From Cellulosimicrobium terreum (GTDB lineage Bacteria > Actinomycetota > Actinomycetes > Actinomycetales > Cellulomonadaceae), in assembly GCA_014803435.1 (NCBI GenBank), contig JACYFD010000003.1, positions 448,159 through 512,158 on the forward strand: a stretch of 64,000 nucleotides of DNA. Reading direction: 5' to 3'. Both the position numbers and the translations under genes were made by a program. Positions within the stretch are counted from its first letter, which is position 1, and the number at the start of each line of letters is the position of its first letter. Under the pieces are notes generated by a model. That model worked only from the letters and a program-made list of their open reading frames with translations, did no database searches and had not been told where the DNA came from. Positions 7,608-16,468 of this stretch are shown here, one piece after another.

Positions 7608-8774
7608 TCAGTACCACCCCACGGACACCGAGTGCGACCAGGCCGAGCACGGCGTCCCGTAGCGCCCCTCGATGTACCCGAGCCCCCACGTGATCTGGGT
7701 CGCCGGGTTGGTCTGCCAGTCGCTCCCCGCGCTCGCCATCTTCGAGCCGGGGAGCGCCTGCGGGATGCCGTACGCGCTCGAGGACGGGTTGTCGGCGTCG
7801 ACCCGCCAGCCGCTCTCCTTGGCCCAGAGCTTGTCCAGGCACGAGAACTCGTCGTCGCCCCAGCCGCGCTGCGCCGCGAGCGAGCGTGCGATGGCGCGGG
7901 ACGAGCCGGGGTCGACGGACACGGACACGTCCATCGTCCCGATCCTGATGATCTCGTCGCGCGGCTCGGTCGTGACGACGCGAGCCAGGACGGTGCGCGA
8001 GACCTCCGCCCCGCCCAGCGTCTCGACCGAGTACGTCGTGGTCGCCTCTCCGACCCGGCCCGACTGCACGACGACCCGATGCCCCTCCGGCAGGTTCGGG
8101 TCCTCGACCTCCTCGGTCGTGAACGGCAACGCCTCCGTCGCGGTGTCCGACGTCGCGGCAGCACGGCTCACCAGGACGAGCATGCCGTCGACGGCGGCCG
8201 CGTCCAGCGGCGCGGACGTGCTGTCCCCCTCTGCCAGCGTGAGCCCGGCCGCCGAGAGCACGCCGCGCACCGACGCCTCGGCCGTCGTGATGGGCATGAC
8301 CGCCCCGTCGACCGCGACGTGCACGGTCTTCAGGGTGGACACCCGGATCGGCTCCCGCCCCAGCTCCTGGGAGCGGGAGACGTCGGCGACGGCGTTCTCG
8401 CCTCGCGGCCCGAGGTAGGTGAGCAGCTCGCCGACGGTCTGGGCCGTCGTCGTGATGGTCTGCTCCTGACCGTCGATCTCGAGCGTGACGTCCTGGCTCG
8501 AGCGCACGAGGATCGTCCCGCCGTCGCGCGCCGCGTCGTCGAGCGCGGGCTCCACCAGGTCCTCGGGCGAGACCGACACGTCCCGGTAGTCGAGCACCTG
8601 GGCGACGGTCCGCCCGTACGCGGAGACCTGCTGCACGTCGCCGTCGACGTCCAGCAGCACGCTCTTGTGCATCGTCGCGAACACGCCCGTGGCCCCGACG
8701 AGGCCGACGACGACCACACCCTGGGCCACGAGGCGCTGCACGCGGCGACGCGTCGTTCCGTCAGGTGCGAGCAC
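7608..8774 (-). CDS. Secreted DUF348/G5 protein with lytic-transglycosylase-like C terminus (Rpf paralogue 2)
   Basis: 388 aa from the GTG at 8774, which has an AAGGGA ribosome site; a GTG at 8852 is a less likely start. A basic N terminus and one hydrophobic segment (GVVVVGLVGATGVFATM) precede DUF348-like units (KSVLLDVDGDVQQVSAYG, VTLEIDGQEQTITTTAQ, KTVHVAVDGAVMPITTA) and a G5-like stretch (ATTTYSVETLGGAEVSRTV). The C-terminal domain is not the Rpf fold of rpfB. It has [26 protein letters not shown] and ITWGLGYIEGRYG, the signature of aggregation-promoting-factor/SLT-like domains with the Glu of KESGW as likely catalyst. It lies downstream of tatD in the same direction. Confidence 0.85.
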   Translation of the reverse strand: MLAPDGTTRRRVQRLVAQGVVVVGLVGATGVFATMHKSVLLDVDGDVQQVSAYGRTVAQVLDYRDVSVSPEDLVEPALDDAARDGGTILVRSSQDVTLEIDGQEQTITTTAQTVGELLTYLGPRGENAVADVSRSQELGREPIRVSTLKTVHVAVDGAVMPITTAEASVRGVLSAAGLTLAEGDSTSAPLDAAAVDGMLVLVSRAAATSDTATEALPFTTEEVEDPNLPEGHRVVVQSGRVGEATTTYSVETLGGAEVSRTVLARVVTTEPRDEIIRIGTMDVSVSVDPGSSRAIARSLAAQRGWGDDEFSCLDKLWAKESGWRVDADNPSSSAYGIPQALPGSKMASAGSDWQTNPATQITWGLGYIEGRYGTPCSAWSHSVSVGWY

Positions 8775-8929
8775 GCGGTCGGTCCCTTCTGGGCGGGCCG
8801 GAAGCCGTCGACGGCGGACCGGACTCGGGGAGCGCGACGTCGACGAACGCACGACGCACGGTGCCGACCGTAGCGGAGGCAGGGCCCTGGGCGAAACCTC
8901 CCGTTCGTCGCGAGCAGGTCACCAGCCGG

Positions 8930-9844
8930 TCACCAGGGTCCGTAGACCTCGACCGACGTCGCCGCGACCTGCGTGCACACGTCCGCGAGCGGCAGCCCGG
9001 TCACCTCCGCGACGGTGCGGACCGTCGTCGGCAGCACGTACGGGGCGTTCGGACGACCGCGGTACGGGTGGGGCGTGAGGTACGGGGCGTCGGTCTCGAC
9101 GAGCACCTGGGCGAGCGGGACCTCGCGGAGCGCCGCACGGAGCTCGTCGTTGGCGCGGAACGTCACCGGGCCTGCGAACGAGAGGTACCAGCCCTGGGCG
9201 GCGCAGAACCGCGCCATCTCGGCGTCGCCCGAGAAGCAGTGGAAGACGGTGCGTCCCGGCGCGCCGTCACGCGCGAGGACGTCGAGGACCTCGGCGTGCG
9301 CGTCGCGGTCGTGGATCTGCAGCGCGAGCCCGAGCTCCTTCGCCAGCGCGACGTGCGCGCGGAAGGACTCCCGCTGCACGTCTGCACCGAGCGGTCCTGT
9401 ACGGAACAGGTCCATGCCCGTCTCGCCGATCGCGCGGACCCGGTCGTTGCCGCGCGCGATCGTGGCGATCTCCGCGATCGCGTCGGCGAGCGAGGTGGCG
9501 TGATGGGTCTCCGGAGCCGGCTCGAGCCCGTCCGGACCGACCTCGTGGACGCCCCCGTGCAGGACGGCCTCGTTCGGGTGGATCGCGACGGCGCCCAGCA
9601 GTCCGCCGAGCCCACCGCGGAGCAGCTCGTCGGTCCAGCGCGCGGACGGCAGGTCGCACCCCACCTGCACCACCCGGTCGACGCCGACCGCTGCCGCCCG
9701 CGCGAGATGCTCGGCCACGCTCGGGGGCGGGACGTCGTCGGGCAGGACGTCCGCGATCGACTCCAGGTGCGTGTGGTTGTCCACGACCGGCAACGGCAGC
9801 GGCTCCGGGTCCGGCGGCCACCCGCGCTCACGCTGCTTGGCCAT
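8930..9844 (-). CDS. tatD: TatD-family metal-dependent DNase
   Basis: 304 aa TIM-barrel amidohydrolase-type nuclease. Metal and active-site motifs in order are DNHTHLES near residue 22, GETGMDLF, LQIHDRDAH, VFHCFSGDAEMA and the C-terminal ETDAPYLTPHPYRG. The family has 3'-5' exonuclease activity in DNA repair or turnover. The ATG follows the metG stop by 3 bp, so it is co-transcribed and probably coupled with metG. Confidence 0.93.
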   Translation of the reverse strand: MAKQRERGWPPDPEPLPLPVVDNHTHLESIADVLPDDVPPPSVAEHLARAAAVGVDRVVQVGCDLPSARWTDELLRGGLGGLLGAVAIHPNEAVLHGGVHEVGPDGLEPAPETHHATSLADAIAEIATIARGNDRVRAIGETGMDLFRTGPLGADVQRESFRAHVALAKELGLALQIHDRDAHAEVLDVLARDGAPGRTVFHCFSGDAEMARFCAAQGWYLSFAGPVTFRANDELRAALREVPLAQVLVETDAPYLTPHPYRGRPNAPYVLPTTVRTVAEVTGLPLADVCTQVAATSVEVYGPW

Positions 9845-9847
9845 CGG

Positions 9848-11653
9848 TCAGGCCTTCTCGCGCAGGCGGTCCAGCTCCTCCTCGACGATCGACTCGTCGA
9901 GCTTCGTGAAGATCGGGCTCGGCTTGCCCACCGGGGTCCCCGGCACGACGGCGCGCGGCTCCCACCCGGGCAGCGCGACGCCGTCGGCCCCCGTCGTGTA
10001 GTCGCCCGTGATGACCGGGTAGTGGCGCGAGTCGTCGTCGAGGTCGGTGACCTCCTCGATGCGCGGCTGGGGCGCGAACGTCCCCGTGCCGCCGAACGCC
10101 TCGTGCACCTGCTGCGCCGAGTGCGGCAGGAACGGCGACAGGATCGTGTTGAGGTCGCTCACGGCCTGCGTCACCGTGTGCAGCACCGTGCCGAGCCGCT
10201 CCGGGTCCGACTTGAGCTTCCACGGCTCGGTGTCCGAGACGTACTTGTTCACCTCGCCGACCGTCTTCATGGCCTCGGCCACGGCCGCGCGCTGGCGGTG
10301 CGTCGCGATGAGCTCGCCCACCCGGCCGAACGCCGTCGTCGTCGACGCGAGCACGCCCTCGTCGATCGGCCGGCGCGCACCCGGCGTCGGGATCTCACCG
10401 AAGTTCTTGTGCACCATGCTCGCGGTGCGGTTCACCAGGTTGCCCCAGCCCGCGACGAGCTCGTCGTTCGTGCGGCGCTGGAAGTCCGCCCACGTGAAGT
10501 CGACGTCCTGCGTCTCCGGACCGGCCGAAGCGACGTAGTAACGGAACGCGTCCGGCTGGTAGCGCGCGAGCATGTCACGCACGTAGATGACGACCCCGCG
10601 CGAGGAGGAGAACTTCTGCCCCTCGACGTTGAGGAACTCGCTCGACACGACCTCGGTCGGCAGCTGCAGGTTCCCGTACGGGCCGGGCGCCCCGCCCTTG
10701 TTCCCGCGCCCGTCGTAGGCCAGCAGCTCGGCCGGCCAGATCTGGGAGTGGAACGTGATGTTGTCCTTGCCCATGAAGTAGTACGAGCGGGCCTCGGGGT
10801 CGTTCCAGTACGCGCGCCACGCGTCCGGGTCGCCCGTGCGCCGGGCCCACTCGATCGAGGCGGACAGGTACCCGATGACCGCGTCGAACCACACGTACAG
10901 GCGCTTGCTCGAGTTCTGCTCCCACCCGTCGAGCGGGACCGGGATGCCCCAGTCGATGTCGCGCGTCATGGCGCGGGGACGGACGTCGTCGAGCAGGTTG
11001 AGGGAGAACTTCAGCACGTTGGGGCGCCACGCGGTGCGCGTACGCAGCCAGTCCCCCAGCGCGTCGACGAACGCCGGCAGGTCGAGGAAGAAGTGGTTCG
11101 ACTCGACGAACTTCGGCGTCTCGCCGTTGATCTTGCTCACCGGGTTGATCAGGTCGATCGCGTCGAGCTGGTTGCCGCAGTTGTCGCACTGGTCGCCGCG
11201 AGCGCCGTCGTACCCGCAGATGGGGCACGTGCCCTCGATGTAGCGGTCGGGCAGGGTGCGGCCCGTCGACGGTGAGATCGCGCCCATGGACGACTGCTCG
11301 ACCATGTACCCGTTCTTGTGCACCGTGCGGAACATCTCCTGCACGACGGCGTAGTGGTTGCGCGTCGTGGTCCGCGTGAACAGGTCGTACGACAGCCCGA
11401 GCTGGTGCAGGTCCTCGACGATCACCCGGTTGTAGCGGTCCGCGAGCTGCTGCGGCGTCACGCCCTCCTTGTCCGCCTGGACGAGGATGGGCGTGCCGTG
11501 CTCGTCGGTCCCGGAGACCATGAGGACGTCGTGACCCGCCATCCGCATGTGCCGGCTGAAGACGTCCGACGGGACACCGAAACCTGCGACGTGACCGATG
11601 TGGCGCGGGCCGTTCGCGTACGGCCACGCCACGGCCGAGAGGATGTGGGTCAT
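9848..11653 (-). CDS. metG: Methionyl-tRNA synthetase
   Basis: 601 aa class I synthetase that charges tRNA-Met. The HIGH motif appears as GPRHIGH near residue 16, and the KMSKS loop as KFSSSRG. A zinc knuckle [18 protein letters not shown] lies in the connective domain. An anticodon-binding alpha-helical domain follows, with no C-terminal tRNA-binding (Arc1p-like) extension. The ATG at 11653 begins [15 protein letters not shown], the conserved N terminus. TAGGAT 8 nt upstream points to a near-leaderless transcript. It heads the metG-tatD pair. Confidence 0.96.
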   Translation of the reverse strand: MTHILSAVAWPYANGPRHIGHVAGFGVPSDVFSRHMRMAGHDVLMVSGTDEHGTPILVQADKEGVTPQQLADRYNRVIVEDLHQLGLSYDLFTRTTTRNHYAVVQEMFRTVHKNGYMVEQSSMGAISPSTGRTLPDRYIEGTCPICGYDGARGDQCDNCGNQLDAIDLINPVSKINGETPKFVESNHFFLDLPAFVDALGDWLRTRTAWRPNVLKFSLNLLDDVRPRAMTRDIDWGIPVPLDGWEQNSSKRLYVWFDAVIGYLSASIEWARRTGDPDAWRAYWNDPEARSYYFMGKDNITFHSQIWPAELLAYDGRGNKGGAPGPYGNLQLPTEVVSSEFLNVEGQKFSSSRGVVIYVRDMLARYQPDAFRYYVASAGPETQDVDFTWADFQRRTNDELVAGWGNLVNRTASMVHKNFGEIPTPGARRPIDEGVLASTTTAFGRVGELIATHRQRAAVAEAMKTVGEVNKYVSDTEPWKLKSDPERLGTVLHTVTQAVSDLNTILSPFLPHSAQQVHEAFGGTGTFAPQPRIEEVTDLDDDSRHYPVITGDYTTGADGVALPGWEPRAVVPGTPVGKPSPIFTKLDESIVEEELDRLREKA

Positions 11654-11661
11654 GGTGCCCG

Positions 11662-11667
11662 ATCCTA
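11662..11667 (-). promoter_or_regulatory. -10 element TAGGAT upstream of metG
   Basis: Minus-strand TAGGAT ends 8 nt before the metG ATG, leaving almost no leader. Confidence 0.4.
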
Positions 11668-11712
11668 GTCGCCCGGCCCGGGCGTCCGGTCTGGCGTCTC
11701 GCCCGGTCCTGC

Positions 11713-12984
11713 TCAGTACCAGCTGGTCGCCTGCGAGTGCGCCCAGGCGCCGCACGGCGAGCCGTACGAGCCGGCGATGTAGTCGAGGCCCCAGGCGATC
11801 TGCGTCTCGGGATTGGTCGCCCAGTCAGCGCCCTTGGTCGCCATCTTCGAGCCAGGCAGCGCCTGCGGGATGCCGTACGCGCTCGACGTCGGGTTGTCCG
11901 CCGTCGTGCTCCAGCCCGACTCCCTGTTCCACAGGTTCTCCAGGCACGTCCACTGCGACCCGGTCCAGCCGTGCTCGGCGGCCATGAGCCTGCCGAGCGT
12001 CTTCGGGTCCTTCGGCCGCTCCTTGGTCCCGCGCACCACGACCCGGTCGACGGGCTTCTTCGTGACCTTCTCGGAGACGTTTTCGCGCGACTCCTCCGAC
12101 CCGTCGACGAGCGTGACGTCGGCGACGGTCGTCCGCGTGCCCGTGACGCCCTCGGTCTTCACGACCGCGGGGTCGTCGGAGTACCGCGAGGAGTCGGACT
12201 TCGTCACGGTCTCGAACGCGATCGCCGCGGTCGACTTCTCCCGCTTCACCTCGACCCGGCGGACGTCGACGACGACGGCCGCCTCGTCCGACGTGGACTC
12301 GCGCACGCTGACGCGGTCCAGCTCGCCGAGCTCGACGCCCGCCTCCGCGAGGACGCCGTCCATGCCGACCGAGCCGTCGTCGACCGTGCGGATGTCCCCG
12401 TCGACCACGACCCGCACGGGGCCGTCGGTGTCGAGCTCGAGGCCGAGGTCGGCGCGCTCGCCGGACCGGGACGCGACGAGGCGGACGTCGCCGCCGCGGG
12501 CCGCGAGGGTGTCGAGCGCCTCGTCGGCGTCGAGAGCGGTGAGCCAGACGTCGTCGGTCTCGCCCTCGGCCTCGACCGTGACCTTCGTGGCGGAGCGCAG
12601 GACGACGTCCGTGCCGTCGCGCAGCGGGCTGGAGGGATCGGGGACGACGGAGTCGCGGTCGCTGATCGCGTCGACGTCGACCCCGGCGGCACCGAGCGCG
12701 CCGGCGACGGACCCGGCCGTCGTCGACAACGTCGTGACCGAGCCGTCGACGTCGACCGTGACGGTCTTGCGCGCGTGGTCGAACGTGACGGCACCGGTCC
12801 CGGCGACGGCGAGCGCGGCGGCCGCCGCGACGAGGGCGTACCGACGACGCCGCGAGCTGCGGAGGCCGGCGCGGCGCCCTGCGCGCGTGGCGGACGTCGC
12901 GTCGTCGGGCGCGGTCGTGCCGTCGACCTCGCGGGAGAGGTCGGGCGAGGCCGCTGGTGCGGCCTGACGGAAGGGGTTGCGCAT
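11713..12984 (-). CDS. Secreted DUF348/G5 protein with lytic-transglycosylase-like C terminus (Rpf paralogue 3)
   Basis: 423 aa. The N terminus MRNPFRQ, the basic stretch and one hydrophobic segment ([20 protein letters not shown]) parallel rpfB, as do the DUF348 units ([19 protein letters not shown]) and G5 domain ([16 protein letters not shown] to [13 protein letters not shown]). The DUF348/G5 half is much closer to rpfB than to the paralogue at 7608. The catalytic end is instead like that paralogue: [39 protein letters not shown]. It thus looks like a domain-shuffled relative of both. It is transcribed from a promoter nearly identical to that of rpfB, with a leader of about 180 nt. Confidence 0.87.
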   Translation of the reverse strand: MRNPFRQAAPAASPDLSREVDGTTAPDDATSATRAGRRAGLRSSRRRRYALVAAAAALAVAGTGAVTFDHARKTVTVDVDGSVTTLSTTAGSVAGALGAAGVDVDAISDRDSVVPDPSSPLRDGTDVVLRSATKVTVEAEGETDDVWLTALDADEALDTLAARGGDVRLVASRSGERADLGLELDTDGPVRVVVDGDIRTVDDGSVGMDGVLAEAGVELGELDRVSVRESTSDEAAVVVDVRRVEVKREKSTAAIAFETVTKSDSSRYSDDPAVVKTEGVTGTRTTVADVTLVDGSEESRENVSEKVTKKPVDRVVVRGTKERPKDPKTLGRLMAAEHGWTGSQWTCLENLWNRESGWSTTADNPTSSAYGIPQALPGSKMATKGADWATNPETQIAWGLDYIAGSYGSPCGAWAHSQATSWY

Positions 12985-13169
12985 GAGTGTCCTAGTCCTC
13001 GGGGTCTCCGGGCTGTCGACCGCACCGGGGCACGCACGGAAGGGGTCTCGTGCCGCCCGGCCTGATCGGCCGCATGGCGACGTCGTGCTTCGCTCCGGAG
13101 GAGGTCGAGAGGACGCCGCGGCTCGCGCGGCCGATACACCTTGATAGGGCGGGCCGTCATCACGAGCGA

Positions 13170-13202
13170 ATCGACCGTAACCGATTCGTTATCGAGGACC
13201 AA
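13170..13202 (-). promoter_or_regulatory. Promoter of Rpf paralogue 3 with same operator block as rpfB
   Basis: Minus strand: -35 TTGGTC (13202-13197), 17-bp spacer, -10 TACGGT (13179-13174), with the direct repeat ATAACG-N5-GTTACG in the spacer. Block 13170-13195 matches 5993-6018 at 25 of 26 positions. The gene-free stretch 12985-13396 otherwise holds the leader (no riboswitch recognised) and the palindromic element at 13261-13352. Confidence 0.6.
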
Positions 13203-13260
13203 ACCACTCAGGGCCCTGCGCCGGACCTTCACGAACGGCCCCCGCTCCGCGCACGGCACC

Positions 13261-13352
13261 GCCGAACCCCGGGTTGCCGCCCGCACGCACCCGCCGAACC
13301 CCGGGTTGCGGCCTGATCAGTGTCGCGATGGGGGCGCAACCCGGGGTTCGGC
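13261..13352. repeat. REP-like palindromic element (copy 1, with extra half-arm)
   Basis: GCCGAACCCCGGGTTGC at 13293-13309 pairs perfectly with its reverse complement at 13336-13352 around a 26-nt loop. A third copy of the arm lies at 13261-13277. A second whole element with a related loop (YGATCAG, G-run) is at 44152-44203. Both lie just 3' of leftward genes, so they could also act as terminators. Confidence 0.6.
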
Positions 13353-13396
13353 GGGGAAGGGTGGCCGGTCCGGGCGGCCAGCCAGGAGGAATCGGC

Positions 13397-14662
13397 TCAG
13401 GGGGCCGGGGAGATCGTGACCCGCACGAGCCGGTCGTCGCCCTCGCGAGGGTCGCCGCGACCGTCCGTGTTGCTCGTCAGGACGTACAGGACCGACGCGC
13501 CGTCGGCCATGTCCGCCGGGTCCGCCGCCGGGTCGACGACGACCGTGCGCAGGCGCCCGAGGTCCGTCACCACCGCCTGGGGCTCGCCGAACGCGTCGGC
13601 GGACGACCCGCCGTCGGCCGACGCGAACGGCACGCGCCACAGGCTCTCGCCGCGCAGCCCGGCGAGGTAGACGCCCTCGGCCGTGGCGGCGACGCCGCTG
13701 GGTGACGCGTCGTCGGTCGCCCACGTCGCCACGGGGTCGACGAAGCCGGCGTCCGCGCCAGCCTCTCCCTCCCCGACCCCCTCGACGTCGGGCCACCCGT
13801 AGTTCGCGCCGGCCTCGATCACGTTGAGCTCGTCCCACGTGTCCTGCCCGAACTCCCCCGCGAGCATCCGCCCGGTCGGGTCCCACGCGATCCCCTGGAC
13901 GTTGCGGTGGCCGAGGCTCCACACCGGTGAGCCGTCGTCAGGGTTGCCGGGCGCGGGCTCGCCGTCGACGGTGACGCGCAGGATCTTCCCGCCGAGCGAG
14001 GCGGGGTCCTGCGACGCGTCGTCCTGCGTCGCGTCGCCCGTGGCGACGTAGAGGTGGCCGTCGGGGCCGAACGCGAGCCGCCCGCCGTCGTGGAACTGCG
14101 CCGCGGGGATGCCGTCGAGCACGACGTCGAGCGCGGAGAGCCCCGAACCGTCCAGCGTTCCGCGCAGCACCTCGTTCCCGTCCTGCGCCGTCCGGTACAC
14201 GAACACGTCCCCGGACCCGTCACCGTCGGGCGGGCCGACCGCGACGCCGAGCAGCCCGGACTCGCCGCCGGTGACCGTGCCGTCGCGCAGCTCGTCCGCG
14301 CCCGCTCCGGTCACGTCCTCGACCTCCCCCGTCCCCGGGTCCACGAGGACCAGGGAGCGCTCGTCGCGCTGCGAGACGAGGAGCGTGCCGTCGTCAAGGG
14401 CGGCAAGGCCCCAGGGCGCATCGAGCCCGGTCGCGACGTCCTCGACCTCGACCGTCACCTCGGGGACGACGACGAGCCCCGGCTCCGCGGTCGCCTCGGG
14501 CTCGTCGGGCGTCGGGTCCGTCGTCGGGCCCGACGGCGCATCCGTCGTCGGGCCCGACGCGGTCCGCGTCGTACCGTCCGACGGTGCCGGCGACCCGGAG
14601 GTGCACGCGGCGAGCACCGCCACGACGGCGAGCGTGCCGAGGGGTCGGGCGAGGTTCGTCAT
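13397..14662 (-). CDS. PQQ-dependent sugar dehydrogenase-type lipoprotein (GSDH family)
   Basis: 421 aa. The signal peptide ends in lipobox VLAAC (Cys20), followed by a Ser/Thr/Pro/Asp linker to about residue 70. The six-bladed soluble glucose/sorbosone dehydrogenase propeller then follows: VATGLDAPWGLAALDDGTLL, GLLGVAVGPP, GGRLAFGPDGHLYVATGD, GHRNVQGIAWDPTGRMLAGEFGQ. GHRN and the preceding His/Asp positions correspond to the PQQ/Ca site of the family. Its physiological substrate is uncertain, and many actinobacterial members are of unknown function. The palindromic element lies immediately downstream. Confidence 0.85.
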   Translation of the reverse strand: MTNLARPLGTLAVVAVLAACTSGSPAPSDGTTRTASGPTTDAPSGPTTDPTPDEPEATAEPGLVVVPEVTVEVEDVATGLDAPWGLAALDDGTLLVSQRDERSLVLVDPGTGEVEDVTGAGADELRDGTVTGGESGLLGVAVGPPDGDGSGDVFVYRTAQDGNEVLRGTLDGSGLSALDVVLDGIPAAQFHDGGRLAFGPDGHLYVATGDATQDDASQDPASLGGKILRVTVDGEPAPGNPDDGSPVWSLGHRNVQGIAWDPTGRMLAGEFGQDTWDELNVIEAGANYGWPDVEGVGEGEAGADAGFVDPVATWATDDASPSGVAATAEGVYLAGLRGESLWRVPFASADGGSSADAFGEPQAVVTDLGRLRTVVVDPAADPADMADGASVLYVLTSNTDGRGDPREGDDRLVRVTISPAP

Positions 14663-14699
14663 CCGTCCATCGTCGCTGGTCGGACGCCGCGACGCAGGG

Positions 14700-15881
14700 T
14701 CAGAGACGCGTCAGGCCACGCTTCAGACCGCGGACCGCCTGGCCGATGCGGTGCTCGTTCTCGATGAGCGCGAACCGCACGAACTCGTCCCCGCCCGGCC
14801 CGAAGCCCACGCCGGGCGAGACCGCGACGTCGCACTCCTCCACGATGTGGGTCGCGAACTCGATGGAGCCCATGTCGCGGTAGGGCTCGGGGATGCGCGC
14901 CCAGGCGAACATGGTCCCGGCGGGCTTGTGGATGTCCCAGCCGATGCGCTGCAGCCCGTCGTAGAGGGTGTCGCGCCGCGACTCGTAGACGCCCGAGACC
15001 TCCTGCGGGTACTCCGTCGCCTCGTTGAGGGTCACCGTCGCCGCGATCTGGATGGGCTGGAACGTGCCGTAGTCGAGGTAGCTCTTCAGCTTGGCGAGCG
15101 CACCGACGACGTCCTTGCGCCCCACGAGGAACGCCACGCGCCAGCCCGCCATGGAGAACGACTTGGTCATCGAGTACAGCTCGACCGCGACCTCGCGTGC
15201 CCCGTCGCACTCCATGATCGACGGTGGCGTGAACCCGTCGAACGTCATGTCCGCGTAGGCGAGGTCGTGGACCAGCACGACGTCCTTGTCCCTCGCCCAG
15301 TCGACGAGCCGCTGCAGGTCCTCCTTCGTCGCGACCGTCGTCGTCGGGTTGTGCGGGAACGACAGCACGACGACGCGCGGCTTGGGCCAGCCCAGCTCCC
15401 ACGCCTCGATGATGCGGTCGATGTACCCCGCGGCGTCGGTACCGTCGCCGATGGGGACCTGGCGCGCGTCCGCGCCCGCGAAGTACGGGCCCCAGATGTG
15501 GATGGGGTAGCTCGGGGTCGGGACGAGCGCGACGTCGCCCGGCTGCAGCAGCACCCACATGAGGTGGCTGAAGCCCTCCTTGGCGCCGATCGTCGAGATG
15601 ATCTCCGTCTCGGGGTCCAGGGTCACGCCGAACCGGCGCTGGTACAGGCCCGCGACGGCCTCACGCAGCTTGGGGATGCCGCGCGACGCGGAGTAGCGGT
15701 GGTTGCGCGCGTTGTGCGCCGCCTCGGCGAGCTTCTCGACCGCGATCTCCGGGCTCGGCAGGTCCGGGTTGCCGAACCCGAGGTCCACGACGTCGCGCCC
15801 TGCTCGGCGTGCCTCGATCTTGAGCCCGTCGATGATGGTGAAGACATAGGGCGGCAGACCGGGGATCCGGCGGAACTCCAT
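14700..15881 (-). CDS. alaC: Class I/II PLP aminotransferase, AlaC-like
   Basis: 393 aa from the ATG at 15881 (MEFRRIPGLPPYVFTIIDG). Fold-type I aminotransferase features are VDLGFGNPDLPSPE, the HRYSASRGIPKLREAV substrate-recognition segment, PTPSYPIHIWG, and the PLP lysine in YSMTKSFSMAGWR. The sequence style (GNPDLPSP, YPIH) matches the AlaC/YfdZ glutamate-pyruvate aminotransferase group. Related enzymes also use LL-diaminopimelate or methionine-derived substrates, so specificity is inferred. It is a single gene, with its promoter region facing the VOC/MerR operon. Confidence 0.82.
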   Translation of the reverse strand: MEFRRIPGLPPYVFTIIDGLKIEARRAGRDVVDLGFGNPDLPSPEIAVEKLAEAAHNARNHRYSASRGIPKLREAVAGLYQRRFGVTLDPETEIISTIGAKEGFSHLMWVLLQPGDVALVPTPSYPIHIWGPYFAGADARQVPIGDGTDAAGYIDRIIEAWELGWPKPRVVVLSFPHNPTTTVATKEDLQRLVDWARDKDVVLVHDLAYADMTFDGFTPPSIMECDGAREVAVELYSMTKSFSMAGWRVAFLVGRKDVVGALAKLKSYLDYGTFQPIQIAATVTLNEATEYPQEVSGVYESRRDTLYDGLQRIGWDIHKPAGTMFAWARIPEPYRDMGSIEFATHIVEECDVAVSPGVGFGPGGDEFVRFALIENEHRIGQAVRGLKRGLTRL

Positions 15882-16006
15882 CGCAGTGCTCCAGCTCTGT
15901 GCGGCGCGCCCGGGCACGCGGGGTGCGTGCGGGTCGCGGGTCCCGGCAGCGTACGCCCGTGAGCCGTGACCCCGCCGCCGCGTCCGGGCCGCGTGCGGGC
16001 GCGACC

Positions 16007-16037
16007 TTGCACCTCACGTGGCGTGAGGGCATAGCGT
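16007..16037 (+). promoter_or_regulatory. MerR-type promoter: 19-bp spacer with central dyad
   Basis: -35 TTGCAC (16007-16012) and -10 TAGCGT (16032-16037) are 19 bp apart, the over-long spacing typical of MerR-activated promoters. The perfect dyad CCTCACG-TGG-CGTGAGG (16012-16028) lies in the spacer. It drives the VOC gene and the MerR-VOC fusion downstream, so autoregulation is expected. Confidence 0.7.
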
Positions 16038-16088
16038 CGTGCGCAGCGGCGGTGGACGGCTGCCGCACGACGCGCGAAGGAGCACGTG

Positions 16089-16466
16089 ATGTCGCTGACC
16101 CCCTACCTGACGGTCCACGACGGCGCGGCCGCCGTGGCGTTCTACACCGCCGCGTTCGGCGCGCGAGAAGCCGGCGAGCGCTACGACGACGACGGGAAGA
16201 TCGGGTTCGTCGCCCTCGGCATCGGCGACGACCTGTTCTACCTGTCGGACGAGTACCAGGAGTACGGCGCGTACGCCCCGCGCTCGTTGGGCCACTGCAC
16301 GAGCGCCGTCGTGCTCCAGGTCGACGACGTCGACGCGGCCTACGCCACCGCCGTCGCCGCCGGCGCGACGCCCGACCGGGAGCCCACCGACCAGGACGGC
16401 GAGCGGAGAGGCTGGCTCGTCGACCCGTTCGGCCACCGCTGGTCCCTGTACACCTCGCAGGACTGA
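16089..16466 (+). CDS. PhnB-like VOC-family protein
   Basis: 125 aa with the double beta-alpha-beta-beta-beta layout of PhnB/YdcJ-like glyoxalase-fold proteins: LTPYLTVHDGAAAVAFYTAAFGA, then LQVDDVDAAYATAVAAGA and VDPFGHRWSLYT. The ATG at 16089 has AAGGAG 6 nt upstream. The reaction is unknown; relatives detoxify reactive metabolites or bind drugs. Its stop is 2 bp before the GTG of the MerR-VOC fusion, so the two are coupled, and both lie behind a MerR-type promoter. Confidence 0.85.
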   Translation: MSLTPYLTVHDGAAAVAFYTAAFGAREAGERYDDDGKIGFVALGIGDDLFYLSDEYQEYGAYAPRSLGHCTSAVVLQVDDVDAAYATAVAAGATPDREPTDQDGERRGWLVDPFGHRWSLYTSQD

Positions 16467-16468
16467 CC

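Noticed and set aside
8918-8935. GGTCACC direct repeat with 11-bp period near the third Rpf-type gene
   Set aside because: It overlaps the tatD stop codon and its sequence differs from the CGTWAY blocks at the other two genes; chance in GC-rich DNA is likely.
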